Shown here: positions 10,980 through 22,498 of the stretch, piece after piece | How the letters are laid out: each line of letters begins with the position of its first letter | Position numbering within the stretch: the stretch's first letter is position 1 | NCBI GenBank assembly: GCA_009103225.1 | Contig: RHPI01001507.1 | Span: 640,025 to 704,024, forward strand | From: Chlorokybus atmophyticus | Taxonomy: Eukaryota; Streptophyta; Chlorokybophyceae; Chlorokybales; Chlorokybaceae | Length of the DNA: 64,000 nucleotides | Direction: 5' to 3' | Notes under the pieces: generated by a model | The model's database searches: none | What the model saw: only the letters and a program-made list of their open reading frames with translations | What the model was told of the DNA's origin: nothing | Translations under genes and position numbers: made by a program

Positions 10980-13900
10980 TCAATGCTCTCCCTCACCCTC
11001 CCATTTCCCTGTCACGCCCTCCTTGAGTCCCGTGAGCAACCCGCCCCACTCGCGCTCGTCGACCGCACCCTCGCCGTCGCCCGTCCACGGCTGGCTGAAG
11101 GGCACGGTACTCTTGACCTGAACGTGAAGTAAGTTGTAGTAATACTATAACACAAGGAGTGAGAGACATAACCAATGCACAATACAAACACGTGCTCTCA
11201 CACATACGCACTTGCGCACGAGCGTATATGCGCATCTGCGCATGCACATGCACAGACGCACACGCACACGCACAGACGCACATGCACACGCCCCCCCGTC
11301 CCAGACACACGCTCGCACACACACATGCATGCATGCACAGCAAGCCTATGACTATGACACACTACAACGCATGAGATAAGCACTGCAACTCACCTCAAAA
11401 GTCTTGTCGAGGGCTTCGGGTCGCTCGAGCAAAGCGATGCAGAGCTCGGCGATGTCGTCCCTTGAGACCTTGCCCTTGATGGTGTCACCCTGAACACACA
11501 ACCACAACATCAAGTAAACAGAGTGATACACATCTACCGATTCTGAGGTGATTACTGGGCTGAGTAGAAGCCGTGCATGTATGTACAGCAAGTGCACATG
11601 AACAGTAAGTGTGAGTTCACACAAGCACGATGTAAACACAAAGCTGACCTGGTCAACGACGAGAGGCATCCCGCGTGGCTCCTCGGTCAGCGCGCACGGC
11701 CGCACGATCGCGTAAGGGACACCACTCTCCCTTACCACGTCCTCGCCCTACATGGAGATTGGGTTGATGCGTTGCACCCACCCACCCACCCACCCAACCC
11801 CATGTCCTCACCTTGAGCTTGTAGGTGAGTATCCCCCCAAGCGCCTCATTCATCCTGACCGCGGGCGGCTCCTTCTCCGGGTCCACACCTGGCTTGCCTG
11901 GCCTCGTCACGCCCGCGGACGACACGTGAACCCACCTGCGAGAGGGGAGATGACCGGGTATGTGTGTGGGTGTGGGTGTTTGTGTGTGGGTGGGGTGGGG
12001 TGGGGTGGGGGGCGTGCCTTGGGGTGATTGGGGGTGTGAGGGCGGCGGTGATGGAAGAGATGGGGAGGGCGAAGCGGCCGGGAGTGAAGGAGGGGTTGAG
12101 GTCGCCATCGTACTCGAACTTGGACAACATCAGCTGTGCAGAAACACACAAGCGTGTAAGTCACGATTGTGTTGTTGTGCTGTGGTGTGTCGTGTCGTGT
12201 TGTGGCTCTCAACCCAACAAGGGAGAAGATGAGGCAAGTGTGTGTGCGTGCGCGTGCGTTACTACTTGCAGCTCAATGAGGGAGAAGATGCATGTGTATG
12301 CGCGTGTGTGCGTGCACGCGTGTCTGAAAAGTGTTCACTGACCTGCATGCAGACTATGTTGGATGTGTTGATGCGTGGGCCGTTGAGTGGGAGCGAGCGT
12401 GCTCGGAAGACGGCTTTGAACTCCTCGAACGGGAGGAAAATCTGACACAACACATACATCAACATCAACATCACCACCACCTCAAAGCAAAGGGTAACAT
12501 GGGAGTTGCATGCAACAAACACGCTCTTACTGTCTGCCACACGTCCTTTTGCGTGTCGAAAGAGCGGCAGTAAGACACGCCGTCCCAATTTGTGTCGCAT
12601 CTGATGATGAACTTGTACCTCATACCATCACCCTGTTTGTACCCACACAAATCAACAATATGACCACAAACAACATGACACAACAGGAACACAAACCAAC
12701 ATGCAACCCACCTTGACACGCAGCGCGATGCCGTCATAAGCCGACAGGTCCAACGCCGGTTCGTAATTCTTCGTGCGCACAGACGCAAACCCCCCTCTAT
12801 TCTCCGTCCTCACAACTCCCCCAAACACAGCCACACTTGTTGGTTTGTCCCCTCCCCCTTCCTTTTCCCCCTCATAATCCCTCACAACCCTGAGCGCACT
12901 CTCACTAACGCCACCCATCACAACATCATCCAGCGCACCCCACTCGGGCCCAACAACTTCATCATCATCAAAACCCAACAGCAGTTTGCCTCGCCTTTGA
13001 GGGAGAGACTCCCTCACAATGTTGGCCACATGCATCAACCCGTTCAGTTCCACCGTTTGAGGCGTGTCGCCCACTATAGTCGGGTCGTAGAACTTGATGC
13101 CTTGGTAGTATTTGGCTCTGTCGGCTGTGTCGCCCTCTTTAGGGCCCACTTTGACCGCTGTGCATGAGATGATTTTGGAGATGGAACGGATGTCGGAGCG
13201 AGGGAGGGTGAGGGGCTGGGTGATGTCGCCGGAGAGAAGCTTGAAATCGGGAGTGTCGGGACCCAACATCTTGCGGCCCTTTTCAGTGTCTCGCACCTGC
13301 AGGGAGAGAGCTCCTAATCTGTTTCTGTGTGTGTGTGTGCGTGCATATGTGTGCGTGTTTGTGTGAAAGGTATGTGTTATGCGCGCATATGCCTGTACAT
13401 TTCACTGTCTGTATGTTACAATGTGCAATGCAGACATGAAGAGTTGTGTGTAATTGCATGCACGTACAACTAATTTCCCAGTATATAAGAAACCACACGA
13501 CTGGCATGCTCGTGCATGTATATACATGTAAGCACACACACATGAATGCATGCATGCATGGCTGCTCTGACGAAGACTGCGACACCTTCACATGCAACTC
13601 GCACACAAGCACATGCAAGCTTGAGAGAAACGCAACGACGCGCTCAAGCACACACCAACGCTCGCCAAATCAGCACACACGCACACGTACACAAGTACAC
13701 ATACCTACACACGCACACATACATGTTCGCACCCGACAAACACATCACAAAGCACACGACGAACAAGCACCCATACACAAACATTATCTCTCACACAAAC
13801 GTTACAATTGAATATGTGTGTCAAACACCCACCAGCGCTTTGACTCTCCTCCCTCTCCTCCTCAGCCCCTCCACCACTCTCCTCCCCACTCCCCCCGTCG

Positions 13901-14276
13901 CTCCCGTCACGAGCACCCACTCCCCTCCTCCTCCTCCTCCTCCTCCTGCACCATCCCGCTTGGCCGCAGGGTCACCGCCCTGCATGAGCTCCGCCAGGGA
14001 GGAGAGGAGGCGCTGGGGGGAGGGAGGGGGGTTGAAGTAAGCGACGGTGCGGAGGAAACGGAAGGGGTCCCAGGAGGAAGAGGAGGAGGAGGAGGAGGAG
14101 GGGGAGGGGGAGGAGGGGGAAGAGCAGGTGGTGGTTGGGTGGTGGAGGTGGGGAGATTGTCTGCTGTGGGGGCGGCGGGGAGAGTGTGAGGAGAGGTGGT
14201 GGCGATGGCTGCCTGCGAGGAAGGAGGTGGATGCCACTGGCAGTAACGCCGCCACTGTCGCTGCCGCCGCCGCCAT
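10980..14276 (-). CDS. HCF173: HCF173-like plastid protein (Rossmann plus CIA30), 600 aa, nine exons
   Basis: Exons (minus strand): 14276-13833, 13296-12712, 12632-12531, 12441-12343, 12133-12018, 11935-11812, 11747-11649, 11489-11394, 11117-10980; phases agree, stop TGA. ATG at 14276 opens an Ala/Ser/His/Pro-rich transit-peptide-like leader of about 65 residues. Residues 121-132 (VLVTGATGGVGR) start an atypical SDR NAD(P)-binding fold. CIA30 begins near residue 258 (WGALDDVVMGGVSES) and continues through RCDTNWDGVSYCRSFDT. SDR sequence then resumes (HVSSAGVTRP, RPCALTEEPRG). This SDR-CIA30-SDR order is diagnostic of HCF173, which activates psbA mRNA translation for photosystem II D1. The fifth intron starts with GC, and no nearby GT restores the frame. 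A homopolymeric Ser/Gly leader makes the exact mature N-terminus uncertain. Confidence 0.9.
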
Positions 14277-14479
14277 GACGAATGTGCCTGGCAATGGAGA
14301 GAACTACTACCTGAGCAGCCACGTCATGTCCTAAGCTTTTGTTATCAACGTTGGTCAAGTGTATATCGAGTAGCGGCTGAAATCACTACGACTAACGCTA
14401 TATCTTAGTCACTTGATATACGAGACTGGACGCAGCAGATATCACGTGATAACGTGATATAGAGAGCGCCTTATCCGGC
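14277..14479. promoter_or_regulatory. 203-bp bidirectional promoter with a palindromic G-box
   Basis: It separates the start codons of HCF173-like (-) and the patatin-like lipase (+). At 14439-14460 lies the palindrome ATATCACGT-GATA-ACGTGATAT, which includes CACGTG at 14443-14448. G-boxes of this form bind bZIP/bHLH factors in plants and are common in light-responsive promoters; that role here is inferred. A shared 5' region suggests co-regulation of two probably plastid-targeted proteins. Confidence 0.55.
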
Positions 14480-16060
14480 ATGCCCGGCATGGCGGCGACG
14501 GTGGCCGTGGCAGCGTCGGCGACGTCAGCAGCACCGTCGACACGACATCATCCACACTCCTGCGCGCCGCCGCTGTTGCCGCCACGTCTGCCGCTACTCC
14601 CTCACCACCGCCGCCACCATGGCCACCACCACCACCACCACCAGGCCGAGTCGACCACGCCACAGGCTACCGGGCCACAGGCTACCAGGCCAACAGCGGC
14701 GGCGACCAGGCCACGGGTTCCGACCATCACCAGCATGGCGTCATCGTCGGCGGCGTCCAGGGTGACCATCGCCATCCCAGGCGGCGGCATGTTGTTCTAC
14801 TGGCAGCTGGGCGCAGCCTCCGCTCTCGCTAGACGCTACGACTCCCTCTCCCTCTCCTCCTCCACCTCCTCCTCCTCCTCCTTGCCCACCTTATCCTGGG
14901 CTGGCGCCAGCGCCGGCGCCCTCGCCGCCGCTCTGGCCGCCGCCAGGGTCGACCCCCACCACGCCGCCGAGGAGGCCATCGCCCTGGCTAGGCGGGAGCG
15001 GTTGTGGCAACGAGGAGGAGGAGGAGGAGGAGGAGGAGGTGTGGGAGGAGCGGGGAAGCTAGCGCTCGTGTGGGGGAAGCTGGTGAGAGAGTGGCTGCAT
15101 GGGTTGCTGGATGAAAAGGCGGGAGAGAGGTGCAGAGGGAGAGTGAAGATCGCCGTGCTGGAGGTGGGTTGTGTTGTTTGTTTGGTGTATGTGTGCGTGC
15201 GTATACGTATATGCATGCGTGCATGCATGTGCACACACAACACATGCACATGTGGATATATGCCCGTGTCTGTCACGCACCTGTGCGCAGTCATGCACAT
15301 GCGTGTGCATGTCTGCGCACACTTGCACTCGTGGGCATCCCCCTCTCGGTCACACGCGTGCACACACCCACATGCGCGTGCACATACACCTGCCTCAACC
15401 CACTCACTCGCATTCTTATGTGCATATTGTGGCATCTTGTGTGCGTTCGTACCCATGCAGTCTGCATGCACGCATGTCACACACATGCATCCGCATCCTG
15501 ATCGTGTGTACATCTCTCCCCAGCTCGGTTGGCCCTGGCTCTGGCGCATCCGTCGCCGCCACGTCTCCGACTTCGCCTCCACCCCCGACCTCATCGAGTG
15601 CCTCATGGCCTCCGTACACATACCCGTATTCCTGGACGGAAGACTCTTCCATACACTCTCGCGACCAACAACACAAGAACAACACCATCACCAACAACCC
15701 CCTCCCTCTTCCACCCTCCGCTGCATCGATGGCTCCATGTTCCTCTCCCACCGCTCCGCTCTCTTCACCTCCAACGCATCCCCACCCTCCACCACCCACC
15801 CCGACACACCCACCTACATCTTCCTCGACTACAAGGACGACCCCGACGCCTCCCTCGAGGCCGGCAAGTTCCTGACGCTCGGGCGGGACGAGGACGCCAC
15901 CAGGGAGTGGATCGATAGGATGATGGGGATGGGGGAACGGCATGTGGCGGGGATGTGGGAGAGGGGGGAGATGAGGGAGTTGGGGGTGGGGCCGCACCCA
16001 CCTACTACTCAGGTTGGGGGGGGTGAGGTTAGGGAAGACGAGCGGTCTCTGGTGCTGTGA
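14480..16060 (+). CDS. Patatin-like acyl hydrolase, 406 aa spliced
   Basis: Exons 14480-15163 and 15524-16060, stop TGA. The first ~90 residues are Ala/Thr/Pro/His-rich and look like a transit peptide. The patatin core follows: oxyanion-hole region PGGGMLFYWQLGA at about residue 100, nucleophile elbow GASAG with Ser144, and the dyad aspartate at about residue 297 in CIDGS (family DG[A/G], here DGS). Patatin-like enzymes hydrolyse acyl esters of phospho-, galacto- or neutral lipids. A plastid or lipid-droplet substrate is plausible but not shown. The intron (15164-15523) is 360 nt, a multiple of three, with no stop in frame, so a retained form of 526 aa is encodable. It shares a promoter with HCF173-like. 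Poly-Ser and poly-Gly runs interrupt the core. Confidence 0.85.
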   Translation: MPGMAATVAVAASATSAAPSTRHHPHSCAPPLLPPRLPLLPHHRRHHGHHHHHHQAESTTPQATGPQATRPTAAATRPRVPTITSMASSSAASRVTIAIPGGGMLFYWQLGAASALARRYDSLSLSSSTSSSSSLPTLSWAGASAGALAAALAAARVDPHHAAEEAIALARRERLWQRGGGGGGGGGVGGAGKLALVWGKLVREWLHGLLDEKAGERCRGRVKIAVLEVGCVVCLVYVCVRIRICMRACMCTHNTCTCGYMPVSVTHLCAVMHMRVHVCAHLHSWASPSRSHACTHPHARAHTPASTHSLAFLCAYCGILCAFVPMQSACTHVTHMHPHPDRVYISPQLGWPWLWRIRRRHVSDFASTPDLIECLMASVHIPVFLDGRLFHTLSRPTTQEQHHHQQPPPSSTLRCIDGSMFLSHRSALFTSNASPPSTTHPDTPTYIFLDYKDDPDASLEAGKFLTLGRDEDATREWIDRMMGMGERHVAGMWERGEMRELGVGPHPPTTQVGGGEVREDERSLVL

Positions 16061-16643
16061 GAGGGCGGACAAGCGAGTGGGTTAGGGTCGATCAGGTGAA
16101 CTGTAGGGAGAGCTGTAGATGTGTTGTACATAACATGTCGAGCGTAGAGACATTGTGAGATATTGGTACTTGTGTGTACAGGAGAGTGTTGTAGGGTTGA
16201 TGTGAAGAAACAAAAGTTATAGAGACGGCAAGGGTCTGTGTCCCAAACATGCATTGTTGTGTTGGATGGCTGGTTGGCTGGGAGTGTTGCAGTACGTAGG
16301 AGTAGTGTGTCAATGTGTCTACCACACATGAATGTGATATGTACGCATATCACATTCGCGCCTCTGCGATTCACTGGTACGACATGTACAGGCAAAGACA
16401 GTGTATGTATGTGGATTTGGTTACTGTTGCAACAAAACAACATCAACACCAACAACAACACGGTACAACACCAGAGTGGATCACAAACATCTTTAGAAAA
16501 CACAAAACTGGCCTGGTATGAAAGCACCCGGAAACGAAGTTCAGTTCCACCTGTAACGGATAGCTACCTTCGTTTGTCCAAACACGGAATGTTGGCAATG
16601 ACAATATGTACATATGTGGTTGTCAGGACTCCCTGTCTCTCTT
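16061..16643. terminator. Convergent 3' region with a perfect 12-bp hairpin
   Basis: 583 bp between the ends of the patatin-like (+) and ankyrin/WW (-) genes. At 16330-16357 GAATGTGATATG and its exact reverse complement flank a TACG loop. Placed between two convergent genes, it could act in 3' end formation of either transcript or be a small foldback repeat. No reading frame here looks coding. Confidence 0.45.
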
Positions 16644-18517
16644 TCACAGCGTGTCGCGCGCGGATTCCCACGCCAACGGTGCCGGCTTCACCCACTGCGT
16701 CTGCTGCGTCACCTGTGAGAAAAGGGAGCCCCATCAACGTCAGGAGCAGAGTGACAATGAACTAAGTGCAATGCACATGACGGGCTGGTTTGAAAGCACA
16801 TTATTACATGGACAAATGGCTAGGTAAGAGTTTGAGAAACACACAGACTTGCCTCGTTGTAATAGTATGGAGTCTCATCAGTGTCGCTCTTGTGCTCGCG
16901 CCAGGCAGCCTCCTCGGGCTGGTACACAATTGATGAGAAATGAATGTAGTAATGACAGGAGAGATACATGCACACAGACGCAAGTACGCGTGCACACGTG
17001 CGCAGACACTGATGTGCACACAAGCATGTGTGCATGGACACGCGTACGTGTGTACGCCCATGCCCACGCCCACGCCCACACACACCTGCGTCCACACCGA
17101 CTCCTTTGTCTTCGGGTTATACCACCACTTCCTTCCCTCCCCGTCGACCCCCTCCCTCCAGGTCGCCTCCCGCGGGTCGTCGCGGCGCGTCTCGCCCGTC
17201 GCCGCGTTGTAGAAGTAGGAGTCGTGGGAGATAGAGTGAGATGCATCATCGACATCGTCAGGAAGCTCCGCGGGGACGTCGTGTGTGCTCGCCTTCGTGA
17301 GGTAGTTGAACCTACAAGGGTGTGGGTGGGTGGGTGGGTGGGTGTTTGTGAGCCACACGCATACACATACCCACATTTGTACCCACGAGCGCGCGCGCGC
17401 ATGCGGGTGGGTGAGTGAGTATGTGACGTGAGCGTGTGTCGAGTTTACCAGTATGTGCCAGAGCCGTCCTTGGCTTGCACACGCTTCCACGCGAGGGCCT
17501 TCGGGACCGAGTACTTCACTTGGCCCGTGAGAGAGTTCACGTACACCTTCCCGCCACCCTGCGCATCCTGCACGACACACACATTACTGTCAGAGTCACT
17601 CTGACCCCCATTCCCCCCTCCCATACACACACTTACCCTCATCGTCCACGAGCAACTCGGCGGCCTCCCCCACCTCGTCTCTCCCGTCCCCGTGTTATGA
17701 TAAAACTCCCCGTCTCCGTGCTTGTGAACCTTCCAACTGCCGGGCTCCTCCTCGAAGGCTTCGGCACCGTCCGCACGCTCGGCATCCAGTAAAGAAGTGA
17801 TGGTGGGGTTGTTGATGTGGTTGGCCAAGGTACGGGCGGTGTGGCCGGCATGGTCGGGGACGTCCTGGGGTGGGGTGTGGGTAAGTGGGTGAGTGGGTGG
17901 GTAGGTGGGTGGGTGGGTAGGTGGGGGTGGGGTGCATGTGTGGGCTTACGGGGTTGGCGCCGTGGGCGAGGAGGATGCGGACGATGTCGGCGTGGTTGGT
18001 GGAGACGGCGGCGGTGAGGGGGGTGCTGCCGTCATCGGCGGCAATGGACACCTGCATGTGAATATACATGCGTGTGTGTCATGCATGCAATGGGAGCACT
18101 GGAAAAGCAAGAAGTGAGGTGTGTGTATGTGTGTCACTTTACCTTGGCGTTGTGCTCCAGGAGGGTGGACACCACCTCCTTGTTGCCCCGCTCTGCAGCA
18201 TAGTACAGAGCAGTTCGCCCACTCGCATCACGCTGCATGACAACCAACATGACGTAGTAAACGCATTACAACATACACATGTAACAACTTTCGCTGCATG
18301 CAAGAGACATTGAATGACATACACACAAGCACACAGTCATGCAACACAAACACACACTCACTTGGTTGGGGTCTTGGCCTGCCTGGAGCGCGTCAAAGAC
18401 GTTGCCGGGGTCGTTGCGTTTGGCCAGGAGGGGCAGGGGGGTGGGTTCCAAGGAGGCGGCTACCGGAGCAGAGACGGACACCGCCAATAAGGCGACCGCC
18501 AACCACACCGCCGCCAT
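16644..18517 (-). CDS. Secreted or lumenal ankyrin-repeat / WW-domain protein, 351 aa
   Basis: Exons (minus): 18517-18362, 18232-18143, 18051-17950, 17864-17637, 17567-17449, 17311-17086, 16918-16853, 16712-16644; phases agree, stop TGA. The N-terminus (MAAVWLAVALLAVSVSAPVA) is a signal peptide. Ankyrin repeats follow, one per exon (ASGRTALYYAAERGNKEVV, DGSTPLTAAVSTNHADIVRI, DHAGHTARTLANH). The C-terminal half has several WW-like modules: GSWKVHKHGDGEFYHN, KWWYNPKTKESVWT, and a last one split across exons 7-8 (PYYYNE / VTQQTQWVKP). WW modules bind proline-rich peptides, so a secretory-pathway partner rich in proline is a reasonable guess. The last intron has a GCAAGT donor, and the WW motif fixes that junction. 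Ankyrin plus WW behind a signal peptide is unusual; the specific function is unknown. Confidence 0.85.
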
Positions 18518-20734
18518 GTTGCTGCACACACACGCTCACAACGCCAACTACCAGGCTTGTATCCGTGCCTGCCAGTCAAGACAAGCACCTGCTATAAGCA
18601 TACAACGGCGGTGCTTGACAATTCGTTGTTCGGCGTCAATCACGTTTAATGTACCATGGGCGGCAGTCTGAGGCGCTTAACTGAGATATTGCCGCGAGTT
18701 TGTCGGTTACTAAACGGACCAACCGTTCAACTTCGCGGTTTTCAGCTTTCACTCTGCAGCAAGGTAACCGATACCAGGTTACTGTAACATGTCTGACAGG
18801 CGGACACGTGAAAAGGTCAGTCAGACATAACGGCTAACTGCGGTCCTGCCGTATCACGTGAGACGAGCATTTGGTATAAGCTTGGTGTATACCAAGCTAA
18901 TTGGGCTATTGAGGCTGAACTTGACGTGATGTGCATTACCAAATTCAAGCTCAGTATGATGATACAACATCCAGTAACCAGCAGCTTGCTGTGATCGCTG
19001 TGATAGCTACATTAACTCATGATTTAGCATCATTTCGCAAATGACATTAGTAGTGTGTCTTTATACGTTGGTATATAGTTGTCAATGTTTTGATTATCAA
19101 TGGTGGCTCATTATGCGCGCAAGTGAGCAAATTGTCAAACAAAATCGCATGATGTTGTAGCATGTTTAAATGCCAAATTGCTAATCGATCAAAGTGGTCA
19201 ACTTAATATTTCCTTCTTGATAAATTAATGTTGATATCTTGCAAATGCAAATACATGGTACTTGTTTTGTGCATAGAATGTTGAAATTTTCAACTTGCAA
19301 AAGTATTATCGTCTGCGTGACACACACGCAACCAAAGCCATAATACAAAAATACAAGCTAGGGCTCCTTACCCGGTTGAGCCACAACACAAGCATAATTC
19401 GTACAGCAATCCACACCAACATGCAAACAAACAGTATACTGAAAACTCCATTATGTTTATCCCTTACTTAAATATGTATCATTTATGATACAATGTATCA
19501 TGAAGCTTATGACCATATGTATGGCTATGGCCGTGTCTATATTGACAAGCATACATGCTTGTAAAAGCAAAGTGTTAAAAATAGTGATGGTGTATGTTTC
19601 ATGTTGTGCTTACACACAAACATTTGCACTAAAAGTATCTCCTGCATCTTTTGCTTTATTTGCAAACGTTGCTACTTGCACCGCTGCAACTTCACATTAT
19701 TGAAAGGCTTGTTGATAGCAAATGTAACTCAGCCTAGAAAAGGACAGACGCAGGCATCCATAACATCAATCCCGTAAACAGCAATTGCAAACACCTCGAA
19801 GTAGCTTAAACCATCCTTGCGTCAACCTACCGCCTACATAAACAACCATAAGCAGGTCTGAGCTGCCATACTCTGGCTTTGCCTCCTCGCACATGCGCTG
19901 ATGTTGGCTTCACATCAGCTTTGTTTTTGGCCGACAAGTCAAGGGACAACAGTATTATTGCGTTGCAAATCGGTCACAATGCAGCCAGTCGGGTTTACAA
20001 ACTCTTCAGAGTCAACTTTAGGAGTCTAAAAGACGTGACGAGACACTGCAACAGCAGCTGACTGTGCCTTGCAACCAATACTGTGCTGGTAAAGCACGTT
20101 GCATCCTTATCGCGAATGGGGTGCACTTGATCATGATAGCAAATGATAGAGCAGTTACTTGTGCCATGGCCATGCACGCGCACACGTGCACGCACTTGTC
20201 GCATTGCCATCCAACACTAACTATAACAAGTTGCCAAGCAAGCTGCCAGTTTTGATGAGCGGCACGCGTGCTTGAGCAAGAGAGTTGCCACATGCAAGTG
20301 CTGCTCGTAGCTCAATGCAACACTCTAGCAACGAGAATGACGTGTTGTTCTCAGCCACTTGTTGACCCTGCTTGGTGCAAATGCTTGAAGTGCTATGCAT
20401 GTACGGGGCTTACAACTTGTGCATAGGGGAAGCTGATGCACGACAAGCTGCGGTCGACAAATGCACACGTAAGATTTGCGACAAGCATGGCCACAGCCAA
20501 AGTCGCAAAGCTCTATTTCAGTTGCATACAGCAGTGGCACGGCTTTTGTGCGTGTGCACCATCAAAGCAATGAGCCAACTGATAAGCTGATAAGCTGACC
20601 ATGTTGCTCAAGTCAAGCCACTGAGCCAAAGTCTGCTTGAAGCTGCTAGCTAGTCAGCACAACAGCATACTAGTTATAACCCTTACATTCTTCTCAGCTC
20701 GTGTACTTCGCACTTGTGACCGTTTTACAATATT
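18518..20734. other. Intergenic, partly AT-rich, no gene recognised
   Basis: 2.2 kb from the ankyrin/WW start codon to the left edge of unit A. It is AT-rich between about 18.9 and 19.8 kb. The opposite strand near 19.36 kb has a sequence resembling a tRNA D-arm, but no B box or acceptor stem follows. Small frames are non-descript. Confidence 0.5.
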
Positions 20735-22098
20735 GTTGAAAGCCAACACCACCATTGACCGCATGCACAGCTTTTATAAGCAGTACAGAGCTGTACAGAG
20801 CAAGTTGCTCTGTACATCTCTGTACTACTTTTTAGAAAAAAAACAACCGAGGCAGGCAATTGCCAAGCAAGCAGCTCACACTCACATACATATTCACAAG
20901 CAGCAAGCAAGAAGCTTTACCTCGATGGCCTTGCAACCGTCATCAGCTGTGGTGGTTTCTGCGCCGCCTGTGGGCAACAGCTCAGAGGGGAAGCCGATTA
21001 TTTGTTGGTTTTTCCCATGGCCGCCCGTTACCGTCACCGTTAGCATCGTACATGACGTCGATGACGGCAACAAAGCAGAGCTTAGCAACACCGGCAGCAG
21101 CGCCCTGCCATGGCGATGACCACACCCACGTCCACACAAGCAACTTAGCTCGCCGCACAGCCGCTGTGTGCGCACGTATTTTATTCGCTGCTCATATCTG
21201 GCAGGAGGAGCGAACACAGCGGCGGAGCGCGGTTAGGTAACTGTCCAGCCCGGGGTCTTGTGCTCGGTTTGCTGACCGGGGTGCACTGATGGTGAATTGA
21301 AACCGACCGCCTTCCCCATTGCCTTGTACTTAATAGACCTTCTGCTCGCATAGCGCCGCGAGTGCTCTTTGAGGTTACACATACCAGATCTACGACAGCT
21401 TGCTCAGCCCTTCTGCCAGGATCTAGCCGAGGCGCGCAGAGCAGGCAGAGCGCGTCGGGCCGCAGGCTGGTTCCGTACCAGTTTGTTGTATCCCGCATGT
21501 GTGTTGGCAATTGAAATGCTGGACAGGACTTGAAAAGGCGTCACAATCTTTGCTATGTCCCGCATCATCAGTAGAGCCTGCCTAGAGCCTGGCAGCCTGC
21601 GTAGCGGCCTGAGGCCCACTACCACCTGCTACCAAAGGATAGAGGGTGATGTACACTGGGTTGCATAAAATCACCTTGATAGGATAGCAGGTGAGACTTG
21701 ATTCACTTTTCTATTGTAGCGCTCGATCTTATTGATCTCACGCGAGATCGGCACTGGTGGAGGTGAGGTGGTCAAGCTGAGCAAGTCAGGTAATATGAAG
21801 CGCGTGTCACACCCCAACTCTCATGACCGCCGACTCTGCCAGCAGAGGCCACTGTTGTGCGGGCTCATGAAGCAGGCGCGTTGGCTGATCAAAATTCCGC
21901 TATCACAAATTGATTCAGCGGTTGCACGCACCGAAGCAGCCTGCCATCCATACCCTCCAGCAGCACGGCACTGAAGCATTGGCTTCTCAACATGCACTTC
22001 TTAGCTTGTTTACTTTAAATTGAACAAGCTTCGCTCCCCTCAATTCGTCGCAACAGAGTTTGGGCTATTGCTGCCGAGCTCAAAATGCAGCCCTCCAA

Positions 22099-22118
22099 GT
22101 CACATCACGTGATATGAC
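22099..22118. promoter_or_regulatory. Near-perfect palindrome upstream of lyase copy A
   Basis: GTCACATCACGTGATATGAC has a CACGTG core and one arm mismatch. The same element is a perfect 20-bp palindrome in unit B (44101-44120) and is degenerate in unit C near 45.90 kb. It lies about 380 bp before the lyase ATG in both A and B, which suggests a regulatory site. Confidence 0.5.
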
Positions 22119-22498
22119 ACGTGTCGTCACTAGCATCAGTGCCGCAAAGACGGTTCCACCACGTCCGCCTTGCTACAGTAGCCGAAGACGCCTCAGGCAC
22201 TTGTGTAGTACGACGTTGTGTAGTCAGACGCGTAGTGTAACGCCGCAGGCTGTTGTGTAGTATATATGGAGCAGCACTTGTCTGCACAGATGCATGCAAG
22301 GTTTAAATTGAGTCCAAAAACTGTTGCGGCATTCAGCAGCCAGGTAAGCCAGCTTGCTGCTTTTCAGCATGCAATTCTCTCCGCTTCGCCATGCACAACG
22401 TTGCAATGTTGGTACCCACCATGCATGCTTGTGGATACTCTGTTGCTACTACTGTGCACCATACACTATCTGTTTGTGTGCGCACAGTCCCATCATCG

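Noticed and set aside
19340-19375. tRNA or tRNA-derived SINE on the minus strand (D-arm-like GGCTCAACCGGGTAAGGAGCC).
   Set aside because: No anticodon arm, B box or acceptor stem in the right place.
20637-21119. 160-codon frame in unit A as a conserved gene.
   Set aside because: The unit B counterpart is interrupted and shorter, with indels out of phase, so the region is shared as DNA and not as protein.
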